Shown here: one piece after another, positions 36,039-46,731 of the stretch
Numbering within the stretch: position 1 is the first letter of the stretch
How the letters are laid out: every line of letters begins with the position of its first letter
Origin: Oopsacas minuta
Taxonomy: Eukaryota > Porifera > Hexactinellida > Lyssacinosida > Leucopsacidae
NCBI GenBank assembly: GCA_024704765.1
Contig: JAKMXF010000299.1
Coordinates: 1,340,863-1,404,862 of the forward strand
DNA: 64,000 nt
Direction: 5' to 3'
Notes under the pieces: model-generated
The model's database searches: none
Told to the model about the DNA's origin: nothing
Seen by the model: the letters and a program-made list of their open reading frames with translations, nothing else
Program-made: the position numbers and the translations under genes

Positions 36039-36681
36039 TATGTATTATTATCTTGGTAAGGCTATAACTGTAATGAATTTCGAGTTATTATTGAATAATG
36101 ACATAGAAGTCAATCCATGGTTTCAGCTGTCACTCAAGAACTATCCTCTTTATCATGAAACTTTTATATTTTCAATAAAAATATATTTGATTGACAGTGA
36201 TTTGAGATTGTTTATTTCTTCACTATAGGTCACACGAGTGAGAAGGGGCACATCTGGACCCCTTTGAATGCGCTTTGTAAATATGCTGAGCCATAACGAA
36301 TGATAGAATATATCTTAAATTCATGATTATAACATCTCTGAATTTGAGGAGATCTCCCTTGTTCATGGAGCACAACCCACTGCTATCACAATTCTTTTTT
36401 AAGATGGGACGAGGGTAAGATTCTAAAATTGGAGTGCCGTTGTACATTCAGTATTCCATATGTAACGAATCGACCGATAGTGGGCCTAGCTGAACAGTAA
36501 CCTAAACCTCTGACAATATGATTGCTAAATTACAATCTTTGAGGAATTTTCCGAAGCCATTGATTATATTATCAAAAGTAAATTTATGTGTATTTCCAAA
36601 TTTGGTAAAGTTTGAATGGAATATTTGAGTCCATAATGGAACTGTAAATTAAAATAGATAGTTCTTCGGATTATGCATATA
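36039..36681. other. No gene recognised
   Basis: Short frames on both strands (35995-36447) without motif. Confidence 0.4.
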
Positions 36682-38011
36682 CGAGGGTGGTCCAAAAAGT
36701 TATTAGAATCTATATGAAAGAATAGTAGGAAATGGATTATTTTTTTATAGTTTCTCGAAGTAAATACCAGATGACTGTATGCATAAATCCATCCTTCTAA
36801 ATCAACTTTCAAAACAATTTTCCCAGTCTTCTTTGGTTAGGTCTTGGGGGGGCCCATTATAAGCCAGTTTTGCCTCTTCTGCACTATCTAAATGAACCCC
36901 TTTGATCTTCTTTTTTAGTTTAGGGAAAAGAAAGAAGTCGCATGGCGCCAAATCTGGGGAATATGCTGGATGGGGTATCAATTTTATACCATTTTCTGCA
37001 AAGAAATCCATTGTTAAAGCTGCCTTGTGTGCACTTGCATTGTCATGGTGCCATTGAAGTGAGGTGAGGTAGGCTTTAGGATGTAAAATGCTCCACTTTT
37101 CTATCACCTGAGGCATGCAAATGTTGACATACCAACTCGCAGTTACAGTCTTTTGCTCTATAAGGGGAATAGTAGCAACATGTCCCTTTTTAGAGATGAA
37201 ACTGGCGACCATTTGCTTGTTGCCACTTCGTGCACGTCTCAATTTTTGAGGGGGATCATCATCTGGAAAAAGCCAAACTGAAGATTGTTGCTTCGTCTCT
37301 GGGTCATATTGGTTAATCCAAGTCTCATCTCCCGTAATTAATGTATTCAATAGCTTTGAACGACCATGATCGAATTTTCTGATCATAAATTTGCACCAAT
37401 CCACTCGAGTTGTCATTTGTTCTTCAGAAAGTTTATGTGAAATCCAACGTGCAGCCACTTTCCTCACCAAGAGATGTTCATGAAGTATGGCATGGAGACT
37501 TCCTCTGCTGATGTCTAAATGACTCATTATTTCGTCAATTATGATACGACGCTCATTTTTGATTATTTTCTTAACTTTCTGGATATTTTCTGGGTTAACC
37601 GCATCTGCAGGACGTCCTGATCGCATCTCATCACTTAGAGTCTTTCGTCCACGGTTAAATTCACCGTACCAGTTGTACACTGTAGCCAAAGATGGTGATT
37701 TTTCTCCAAATGTGTCCTGAAGTTGAATATGTGATTCTTTAGGACTGAGTTTTCTCGTAAAGTCATAAAAAATCATTGCGCAAAAGTCCCTCCTTTCCAA
37801 ATGTAAATCCATGAGGAATAATTAGGTACGAATTTAAAATAAGAGCCAAGTGCTGACTATATAAGTAGCTGTCAAAAAAGTAATAAAAGATAAAAAGCTT
37901 AGATATTTTAACTAGAGTAGTTATAAATAGTGTACTATAGATATAAGATGTATTGGTGTGCAAGAAATGAAGTTACAGCATTCATTCTAAAAACTTTTTG
38001 GACGACCCTCG
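36682..38011 (-). mobile_element. Mariner M5 (DD34D), near intact
   Basis: Inverted ends CGAGGGTGGTCCAAAAAGTT and CGAGGGTCGTCCAAAAAGTT with one difference in the first 20 bp, flanked by TA at 36680-36681 and 38012-38013. The length is 1330 bp. The transposase runs on the minus strand, opposite to SPT16. Confidence 0.95.
36745..37812 (-). pseudogene. Mariner M5 transposase, single late in-frame stop
   Basis: A single frame runs from ATG (37810-37812) for 336 codons to TGA at 36802-36804, then stays open for 18 codons (FRRMDLCIQSSGIYFEKL) to TAA at 36745-36747. The TGA stands where mariners have Trp in the W-F-x-R-M motif, so it is the only clear lesion. Domains: first helix-turn-helix (SPKESHIQLQDTFGE to TVYNWYGEF, residues 23-52), a GRPAD hook near 67, second helix-turn-helix (IDEIMSHLDISRGSLHAIL, 92-110), RWISHKL, then catalytic GDETW (D162), HHDN (D257) and YSPDLAPCDF (D292): DD34D exactly. 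The protein would lack only the last 19 residues if the stop is read. Confidence 0.93.
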
Positions 38012-38550
38012 TACCGGGCAGAATCATGTCTTATGCTGACCGTCCTGCGCATCTGTTTTAAACTGCTATATTTCTGTTTAATTGTATAATTATATATATT
38101 CTAGGCAATATACAAGATATATATGAAATGTATCATTGAAAACTAATTCATATATAATGAATCCGTTGGTCATGTTGATTCACCTATAGCATTCTAATAC
38201 GCTAGATTAATGAGGTGGCAATGTTTTCAACCAGGGATTGGATGAACAAGTTTGGGATTATTATCCTGGGGTTTATCTATTTATATGTAAATATAAGTGC
38301 ACTTTTGGTCTAATGTTTGTATTACATACTTGGACAGATCATGTCGTCATTACATATATGTAATTTTTTATCAAATTATCCAATTTATTTGCTTGGCCTT
38401 CATTAATTTGGTCACTATAAAATTTGCTGTTGGCACTTATGCTAACCTGGAGTACTAAACTGTCTTGCAGTGACCTAGTAAGCGTTGCCCGCTAGTTATT
38501 CTTTAATTGTGGAGATTATTGAATAGTCAAGATTGCCATTTTATTGTATA
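38012..38550. other. No gene recognised
   Basis: AT-rich intron sequence. Confidence 0.4.
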
Positions 38551-38707
38551 CACCAGAGTTCCCTTACCCTAATAATGCATTTTGATATGATATTTCTTAC
38601 GAATGTGACGCAATCACGCATATTCCAATATGTGATATTTTAATATTACGCGGTAATCTTCAGAGATATCATATCATATTATTATCAGGGGTATGGAAAA
38701 TATGGTG
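38551..38707. mobile_element. 156-bp MITE family, copy 2
   Basis: The arms CACCAGAGTTCCCTTACCCT and, inverted, CACCATATTTTCCATACCCC both continue into TGATAAT/CTAATAAT and TTTGATATGATATTTC-like sequence; the middle has the same GCGGTAATCTTC as the copy at 35883. TA precedes the left end; the right flank has TT. The length is 157 bp. Confidence 0.62.
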
Positions 38708-40718
38708 TTTACAAAAACATTGCTATCCATAATTCCAATAAACTCCACTATTAGAGTATTATATGCGGATATTTGACACAACATTCACCATCTATAATTT
38801 GTGATCTAAGAGCGTTAATTTTAATGATAATTTTTTGGTATTTTATATTGTGACGATTTCAGATCATTTCGTATTACAACATTATCATCAAATATCATAT
38901 TTAAAGTTCTACATGAATTCAAAAATGAAGCAATTTCACCAATTTCTCTAAATTACTGCTTACTAAACAATAAATTTGAGTATGTTGGCAAACTTTGGCT
39001 TTTATGTAATTAGTCTTAATCTACAAGACCTTCAAATGTATTTATTTGATCACATTGACTTATTTAACTTGGTTGCATATCATGGCTTGTTATTTAATAT
39101 TTCTCACATACACACATAATTATATAATGAATCAATGGAGATAAAGCTCACCTGGAAACATTTCGTAAATCGTTAGATTTAGTGGTTATATGTGTAAAAA
39201 TAGACTCAACTACCCAAGCGGCTTCTAACTGGGGACACTCAATCGGAACAGCACACATAATTGGAATCTAAGGTTGCCACATGTCTGCCTTGCTTTGGAA
39301 AATATCTCTGGCTATGTTCAAGGGACCACTCAATGACTCTAATTCTCTCGCCTGGTTTCGAATATCGACATAAGAATTCGTATTGATTTAAATAGAAATA
39401 CTTAAATGCATTTTAAAATCTTTAGCACCCAAAATGGCACTTTTAATAAGATTAATATCCAAGTTCCACATTCTTTTGGACATGGGACTTTTTTCCGGTG
39501 AACTACAATTATACAGCTAAAAATAACAAATAATAATTCGATTCGTTGCAATTAATCCTATGTTGACCCCTTTTGGGCACAAATGTACTGTATCTATCGT
39601 GATAGAAGTATCTTGAGTTCAAAAGTAATGACATCATAATTGTGTACAGTATACTCCTGTTACTAGGTTATCGCTTATGAACCTGGTTAAATCGATCAAG
39701 GAACCAGAAACAGAGCCACACATATGGTCATAATTTACTGCAGTTAATCGGACCAACACCTTATTCCGCTTCACCTGGTCAAATTAGCCTTCTGCTGACG
39801 TTACCCTATTAGGAGACTCTACTGTGATAGCAGCCAATTTTCATTATGAACTGGCCGAGAGTTTATTAGAGCTGAAAATCCATACCCCCAATAATATACC
39901 CATATACCTAAGAGATATAAAATGCCTATTCAACGATTCTCTCTATTATAGCCCACTATAGACCCTCTTCGAACAGCGTTAACTAGCGAAGCTGTAAGGT
40001 ATAGTAAAGATTGTCGTTTTCATATAGTTTTAGTGTATCATGATTTAATCTCCATATTCTAACTAACTGAAAGCGTCTTAATACACTTTCCAAACCTTCA
40101 TATTTTGATAAGAATATTTTTATTTACATGCGTAAATTTTTGTTTTCAGTATGCACATTTTGAGAATATCTTTGTAATTTTAGTTTACTCTTCAAAGATT
40201 TGATGATTAATTATTTATCATTGCTGATTCTTGATAATATTTCTATGCAATGTATTCAGCAAATTAACCGAATATTGCCTGGAAAAATTTGTAATTTTAT
40301 GACGTCAAAAAGGTGCTCAAATTTCGTTTTTGTACGGGAATTGGTTAAAGATTAAAATTTTAGTATTCCTTTCCACTACCAACGTAACTCTTCTGCCGTA
40401 ATTGGTTAAATTTTTTCAGCTAGCCATATAATATTGGTACCTCGAATGGCTTTTTCTAGAACAGTTTTTCTACTATTCATTAGAATATTTAGTCAGCTTT
40501 AGACGTAATTTCTGTTGTAATCCCTATTCACCTAATCATCTATTATTGTACTAATAGTATATGAGGAATGTCTGACTTTCTTCGTTTTGGACGTTCTAAA
40601 TTTGTTTCCCTATTGGATTACGTCTAATCTGAATACTAATTTATTTTTTATATTCGCTTTTATTTAAACAATCTAATTTCCACTTGGCAATATATCTTTA
40701 TATTCTATAATTTGTTAG
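38708..40718. other. End of the SPT16 26.4-kb intron, nothing firm
   Basis: Two stretches of more even base composition (39200-39370, 39660-39990) may be old coding remnants, but no motif was found. A short dispersed word at 40285-40345 recurs at 54880-54930. Confidence 0.35.
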
Positions 40719-40990
40719 GCAACTGATTTGCTTGAAGTCGCGAAAACACGTTCTGGTGCATTGATGGGCACTAGGACTAGAACTGAAGTTACCTCAGAAG
40801 TAAAGAGAAGGGATCATCAGAAAGATCTTGCTAAACAAATCAATGAAGATGCAAAGAGAAGATTAATGGAGGGAAAAACCACTGATTCCACATCACATCA
40901 GATACATAGTAATATAGCTTATAAGAATTCTGAACACTTACCCTCTTCCGAACACTCTGTAAAAGATTTGAAACTATTTGTTGACAAGAA
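40719..40990 (+). CDS. spt16: SPT16 exon: linker before the middle domain
   Basis: The exon opens after TTGTTAG with GCA ACT GAT in phase 0 and reads ATDLLEVAKTRSGALMGTRT, then RDHQKDLAKQINEDAKRRLM, IAYKNSEHLPSS and DLKLFVDK. This matches the basic linker of SPT16 (vertebrate RTRNEMTAEEKRRAHQKEL, NVSYKNPSLMP, MKIYIDKKYE). It ends with two bases (AA) of a split codon before a GTTAGT donor at 40991. Adding the first A of the next exon restores Lys and the expected DKK-x-E motif. This phase agreement is the best evidence that the exons belong to one gene. Confidence 0.92.
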
Positions 40991-41830
40991 GTTAGTAATA
41001 TTTATCTATTTATTTTTGAAATTTAATGTATTTCTTGTGAGTCCAGGGCTTCATCCGGATGCCTGATTTCCCGGAATTACATGGGAGGGTCCGCGAAACG
41101 CATTTCTTGCGATCGTGTGCTTTGGTGATTTAATGTATTGGTGATCTCAACATATAATACACATCTAATGTGCTCGAGTTTAATGAGGCTAGATGAACCA
41201 CTGCTTGGGGCCCATATTTTAGATTTTTCTGTATCCATTTGACTGTTTCTTGTAGATATATTTAATCAAGTTGGACCAGTGGTACAAGGTCTTGTAATAG
41301 TTGTGAGAATATTCTCTCCTCGAAATGAAATATGGCTAAATGTAGAAGAGTATAACCTCTATAGTTGGTTTCACCCGCATTGCATTGTGATATACTTAGA
41401 ATAATAGGAAATCCATCAAGAAATTTGGTTTGTATACAAAGCATTATGGCTCAATCTCCATCTGAATTCCTTACATTCACAATATCTACAATCTCTTTCT
41501 GTGTTACTAAATACCTGTTTTGCACTTTTTGATTTAATGGAGAACACTATTTATAAATCAGTTTATATTCACTTTGAAATGAAGGATGCAATGTTTATCG
41601 TTCTACCAATTATCAAAAAATGACATAAATCAACAACTGAATGCCTACTGGACAAATATTTTGCCTCTTTCCTGAAATTCTTTGCATATATTGTTTGACA
41701 ATTTGTTTTGATAATCGAGTGGTACTCAATAAGATTACTGGTTGTTTGTAGCCAATTGTTATACTTATACTTACACTGGCCGGTAACAGATTCCAATCTC
41801 ATAATGAATCGTTTCCTAAGTCACATTAGT
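40991..41830. other. SPT16 intron, nothing recognised
   Basis: Intron following the exon at 40719. Only short chance frames are present. Confidence 0.4.
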
Positions 41831-42400
41831 GTTGCCTGCTACCATTACATTCTAGTTATACACATTAACCCCCTATTTGGCATTTGACTCAATTGTGGGA
41901 TAATTTACTGCAATACCTCATTTTTTGCTTTCTCTATCTTTAGTCAAGTCGCTTACGACTTTAATCATACACTTTATTAGAATTTTCACAAGGTTGTTCC
42001 TCTACACAAACATTTCTTGATTAGATTTTGGATAGTGTGCCAAGTCCAATTTCAATTGCGTAGGACGCAATTATACACTTAAACTAGACAGTTAGAACGT
42101 ATTAGATCCTGCTAACGTCCACAATTTTAGGTTAATCCAATGATTATTTAGATATTGTTGATCAGTGTGAAATTCCTCGTCGTTGAAGTGGTTATTCAAA
42201 TTTAACATACTTTGTACCTAGTGACGCAAATATACGTCTTGAATGTGGCAACACTCCATTCTCAAAACTCGTCCTAGTCCTATTCTTTGACTACCTTACT
42301 ACGTTACTAAGTTTGCTGATTTTATAATGTCCATATCGAACATCTAAATTTTATCTGTTAGATCACTGTGGTCTCTCGCTTTTCTGATATTTTTTATTTT
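41830..42400 (+). repeat. Dispersed repeat R, copy 2
   Basis: Same order as at 11530-12000: CACATTAACC, TTGACTCAATTGTGGGATAA, CATACCTCATT, CAAGTCGCTTACGACTTT, GATCAGTGTGAAATTCC, CGTCGTTGAA, TACCTAGTGACGCAAATA, TAAGTTTGCTGATT and ATCACTGTGGTCTCT. About 70-80% similar by eye. No ends were defined. Confidence 0.58.
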
Positions 42401-42859
42401 TCAGTAAATACAGGATTATATGATCTGTTTTGTCATCATTCATAACTATAAATTGATTCATTTACCTTATGAAGTACTCAATAATTTCATTCAAGCTCCA
42501 AAACACAATTTTAGTAAATTTCTTCAGTCCGATTACTATTTTCCTATCATATATTGAACTTCATGCAGCGTAGTCCAGTGACAACTCCATGGTCCAGGGC
42601 TATGTAAGCCCCATTTATGGCCCAAGATAAATAGTTTTTAATTCTTTTTTGAGTGCCGGTGATACTTCACTGTTACAAATTTCACGTTGTTTGCTAGTAT
42701 GAAAATGTATTTGCATTTGCTTGCAATTCATTACATTGTATTAATTTCCCACAGAATCACATACGAAATTTTGTATGTATTCGAACTAAACAGTTAGGAC
42801 AAAAATTTTGAATCACCCTAATGTACATTATATTGTCCTTTGCCATTAGGAACTACAGC

Positions 42860-43035
42860 TTCATTTGTCTATAACCGCCACCGAAGGGACTGACCAAAAG
42901 TGGTCATTATGTATAGCGGCCAAGCTGTACATAGATGAACTTATTTTTAATCTCGTTCCACTGGACGATATTTAAGTGCTCTTGATGTGAAGGTGACCAT
43001 TGTACAGAGGTGGCAGTTAAGTAGGCTTGACTGCA
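42860..43035 (-). mobile_element. pogo/Tigger-like terminal region
   Basis: The words GTCTATAACCGCC, AGTGGTCATTATGTATAGCG and TACAGAGGTGGCAGTT repeat the 'sided' GTGGTCGTTATA pattern typical of subterminal regions of Tigger-type elements. No transposase remains nearby. Confidence 0.4.
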
Positions 43036-43039
43036 TTTA

Positions 43040-43736
43040 TTTGGTGAAATATTGATATAACTCTAATTATTTATCAGTTTGATAACTGGACACTTTTCCC
43101 TTCTTTGATTGTTTGAACTTTGAAAACAATCAAAGACAAGTCATAGCAACCAATCTAGGCTAACATCCCAATTCAATATCTTGATGGTGGTGTCACATAG
43201 TATTCATCCTCCTATAGTGGTTGTCCCCGGGAAAGTTACTATGTAGTGATTTTCTCCATTACAAATTTGCTACTTAGCAAACAATCAGATGATTAGATAA
43301 TTGCGTTTTAATAGTATAAATGTGAGAAACTCACTTAAAAAGAAATGAATTGGATATAATAGCTAGAAGTAATGAAAAACTACATGCTATCATTGTTACT
43401 AATCGACATAACGATATCATAATGGATGCTACTAGAATTATCAACATATGTCCCAAAATTGTTGATATTGTCTTTATTATGACCATGTCGATTCCAGCAG
43501 ATTCTTTCTCCAAATATATTCCAGGTATAAATTGTAGTTTTTAACAATGCTGGTCGGAAAAAATTTCATCTTTAGTTCACACGTTCCATCTTTCCTCATT
43601 TCCGAATCTTGGGGATAATCTTTTGTGATGTCCACTTTTTTCCTTTCCTTATAATTACACAACATCACATACATATTTATTTAATGCAGATTGCTGGTCT
43701 TCTCCAATTATTACGAATGATAAAGCTCTAAATAAT
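43040..43736. other. SPT16 intron, nothing recognised
   Basis: AT-rich; overlapping 60-codon frames on both strands at 43331-43674 show no motif. Confidence 0.4.
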
Positions 43737-45160
43737 CAATTAGCATCGCTGATAGTATGCTTTATTCGAGTCGGTTTCGAAAATGTTGTTAATTTTACAT
43801 TTAGTACTTGACCATTAAGTGATAACTTCTCTTTGAACTTCAATACTCTGCCAGAAGCATCGCATATGTTCCTCTGCCATTGTACATCTGGTGAGTGAAA
43901 TATATTGTTTTGAACCTCCTGTTTTATTTCAAGTGGAATTACTTCTTCGTTATTGTTTTCGATTAATTTGGTTTTCTCTGCCGGTAATTCTGTTACCACA
44001 TCCTCCTTAATATCTGGTTTAAGTTGAGTAGCATAAAATATTCTTTTGAAGCCATCTAATATGTATGTAGCTTTTTCTAAAACTTCTACGATAATTCTCT
44101 TCCCTATCCATACAGATTCAAGTTTTCCACTCTTACGTGTATTGCATCGACAGTTTTATACCATACAAGATCACTGATTTTATACTTGGAACATTGGTAA
44201 TGGACTCGTATAGTTATTTTTGTGCTTGCTGAGAGATAGTATGGTTACATTTAGCAGTAATCCTGAACGAGTTTAGAATTGCTAGCCGCGTGATTCTGGA
44301 TTCCAAGACACCTTGGTCATTTTGTTCCTTATCTGTGCTCACATTACATGATTCTAGCTCGATTGGTAGCCGCATTTGTATTCCATAAACTAAAAAATAG
44401 GGGGAGAATTTTGTAGATGCTCGTCGATTAGACCTGTAGGACATTAATATCCAAGAGATTAATTTATCCCAATTGTCCATATTGTCGTTCACCAGCTTCG
44501 CAACTGGGTGAGGAGAGTTTGGTTAAATCTTTCCGTCAGTCCATTAGACTGCGGATGATATCCACTGCATATGTTATGCTTAATCCGAAGTTCCTGAAAA
44601 AGTAGATGGTTTGTTCATTTACGAATTTTCTTCCCTGATCAGAGATTATAATTTAAGGGGCACCAAATCGAGTTATTATAAGATCCATTCTCTCAGCAAA
44701 AGTATAAGAGGCAGTCTTGTTAGGAATTGCCTGGCCTCTACCTATCGAGTGAGATATTCAGTAAAAACAATAATAAAGGAATTTCCTTCCATCGTAGTTG
44801 TGAGAGGACCAATCAAATCCATACCACATTGGGAAAAACTTCCATCTGGTATATCCACAAGATGTAGTTTGGATGGGCCTTTCTTGAATTGATTTCGTAA
44901 TTGACATGCTTGACAATTATTTACTTTCGGGAGAATATCATTGTACATCCCTTTCCACCAGTACATTTCAGTTATCTTATTGAATGTAGGACAAATACCA
45001 AAGTGACAACCGCCCGCCTTAGATCAATCCAATGAGCCTAAAATTCTTCCATTGTCAATCTCCATTGGGACTTCCCTGATACTATCAGGTCGTCACTTCG
45101 TCGGAATATGGTAGAGAAGGCCATTTTTTAACTTGAAACGATTGACATTTCTTTCTAAAA
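43737..45160 (-). pseudogene. Ty3/gypsy-type retrotransposon integrase, decayed
   Basis: Reading from 45160 down: EVPMEIDNGRILGSL, then GGCHFGICPTFNKITEMYWW, KGMYNDILPKVNNCQACQLR (zinc-binding H...CxxC region before the core), FSQCGMDLIGPL (first catalytic Asp of the integrase core), EGNSFIIVFTEYLTR, then, after stops and shifts, DNWDKLISWILMSYRSNRRA, TKFSPYFLVYGIQMRLPIEL, and a C-terminal part with DLVWYKTVDAIH and ATQLKPDI. This order is that of the Ty3/gypsy pol integrase, whose core ends with the A-x-x-x-S-P-F-x-L-x-Y-G motif. No reverse transcriptase, gag or LTR was recognised. At least four frame breaks. Confidence 0.85.
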
Positions 45161-45169
45161 TCTCTTTTT

Positions 45170-46060
45170 ATCCTTTAATAATTTCTTGTCCAGGTTTTCA
45201 AAGATTTTGGGTAGAATCCCCTTTCCACATAATTGTGAATATCATCATAAGTTGAAAGTTGTATAATTCAAAGTGAAATTTGATCTTCAAATGTATAATA
45301 TTTATTTTATGATACTTCCAAGTTATATTGCAATTTACTTGTTTGACTTCTATCTGAAGCTAATACGGGTTCAATAGTTTTGAATTACTTTGTTGAATAG
45401 AGGGAGATTTACTTGACTTCATAATTTTCCAGGGTGGAAAACTACTACATAGCATTTTTTCTGGGGGGGGAAATATATGTTTAGGGAAAATTACTATGTG
45501 ACATCTGCTCAAAATATTTAAGGACCAGATCCGTTGTGTTTGGACTCTGTTGAAGGCAATATACTATGAAGGTTTTGGTGCTTTGGGAGATATTCTACTA
45601 ATTCCTTAACTTTTTACTGACTTGTTTTTGTGCAACCTTTTTGCAGTTTGGACTTATGCATGGGTTTCATATGCTTAACTATTCCCATTTTTCTTATCTA
45701 CCTGTATACCCGAAATCCCTTTGCCACTTGTTGTCCTCATTCAGTGAAAATATAGTTCGGAGGTGCTTTACCTTGAAGGGATATTCTCTCCATCAAAGGT
45801 TGATGTCACATTGAATTTAAGTTTGAGAATCTCTGGGCAATCTATTCTTGAAAAGACGATTAGATGGTGGATTATTAACGTATCACCTTATTCATGTACC
45901 TCTTGAATGATTGCATATATTTAATCTAATATCAACATAGAATTTTGAGTTAGAATTCTTATTTGATCCGCCTCATTGTTCATTCGAGAGCGTTCATTGC
46001 CTTCGAATACTTGTATGTTTTAAGTTCTACTATATCATTTAGTTCATATTCGTATTTTAG
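45170..46060. other. SPT16 intron up to the acceptor
   Basis: AT-rich. A G9 run at about 45465 stands between two similar words (GGAAAACTACTACATAGC and GGAAAATTACTATGTGAC). The segment ends with TTCGTATTTTAG, the acceptor of the next exon. Confidence 0.4.
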
Positions 46061-46325
46061 ACATGAAGCTCTTGTCGTACCGATCTTTGGAATGGCAGTA
46101 CCTTTTCACATTAGTAATATCAAAAGTGTCAGCAAGCATGAAGAGGGTCATTACACTTACCTCAGGATTAATTTGAACTGCCCCGGTTCAACTATTATTA
46201 AGCAGAACGGAAGTACAAATGTTAATCATGAATCAATATTTGTTAAAGAAGTTAGTTTTAGAGGTACTCACGAGAAGGGTAGCAGTAGTGCTGTCAATTT
46301 AGATCAAACTACTAGAATGATAAAG
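46061..46325 (+). CDS. spt16: SPT16 exon: start of the SPT16 middle domain
   Basis: After TATTTTAG the exon reads HEALVVPIFGMAVPFHISNI, KSVSKHEEGHYTYLRINLNC, PGSTII, ESIFVKEVSFRGTHEKG and NLDQTTRMIK. This is the start of the conserved SPT16/FACT middle domain (vertebrate VMPVFGIATPFHIATIKN, EGDYTYLRINFYCPGS, TFVKEITYRASN, LNLQNAFRIIK), which contacts the partner subunit SSRP1 and histones H3-H4. It begins with the last base of a Lys codon and ends in phase 0 at ATAAAG before GTGTGT. The next expected exon (EVQKRYK-like) is not seen in the remaining 17.7 kb, so the following intron is at least that long. No stop or shift. Confidence 0.93.
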
Positions 46326-46731
46326 GTGTGTATATTTGTATGTGTAGTTAGATATCAGAGGTCAAAAAATTTAACTTCATTTTCTCATCAAGTATTAGAT
46401 TGACATTTTCTAAGCTAGTTTTTACGCTGAATTCAAATCTGCTTTTAGATTCCTTCCAACACGTCCTTTTTTTTTTCCATCTACAAGTCAACGAATTCTA
46501 TGTATTTCCTAAATTTTTCCTGTTATTTATGGTAGTGGCTGTCTTTTTGTCTTCTTGCATGATAGCCATCTTAAATAAATCAACGTTTCGATGTTTTAGA
46601 TTAATGCCAAGATAATATCAGTTATTATCCTAGCTCTTATATATAATTATTCACATTCATGTATGTATCAACTACTCACAAACTCTGGGGTAATACATAT
46701 CCATCTAGAAGTATAAAAGTAGCTAACCAAA
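46326..46731. other. SPT16 intron start, nothing recognised
   Basis: Nothing recognised between the donor and the end of family A copy 3. Confidence 0.4.

Noticed and set aside
43736-45966. Complete LTR retrotransposon.
   Set aside because: Only the integrase part is recognisable; no reverse transcriptase, protease, gag or LTR pair was found.
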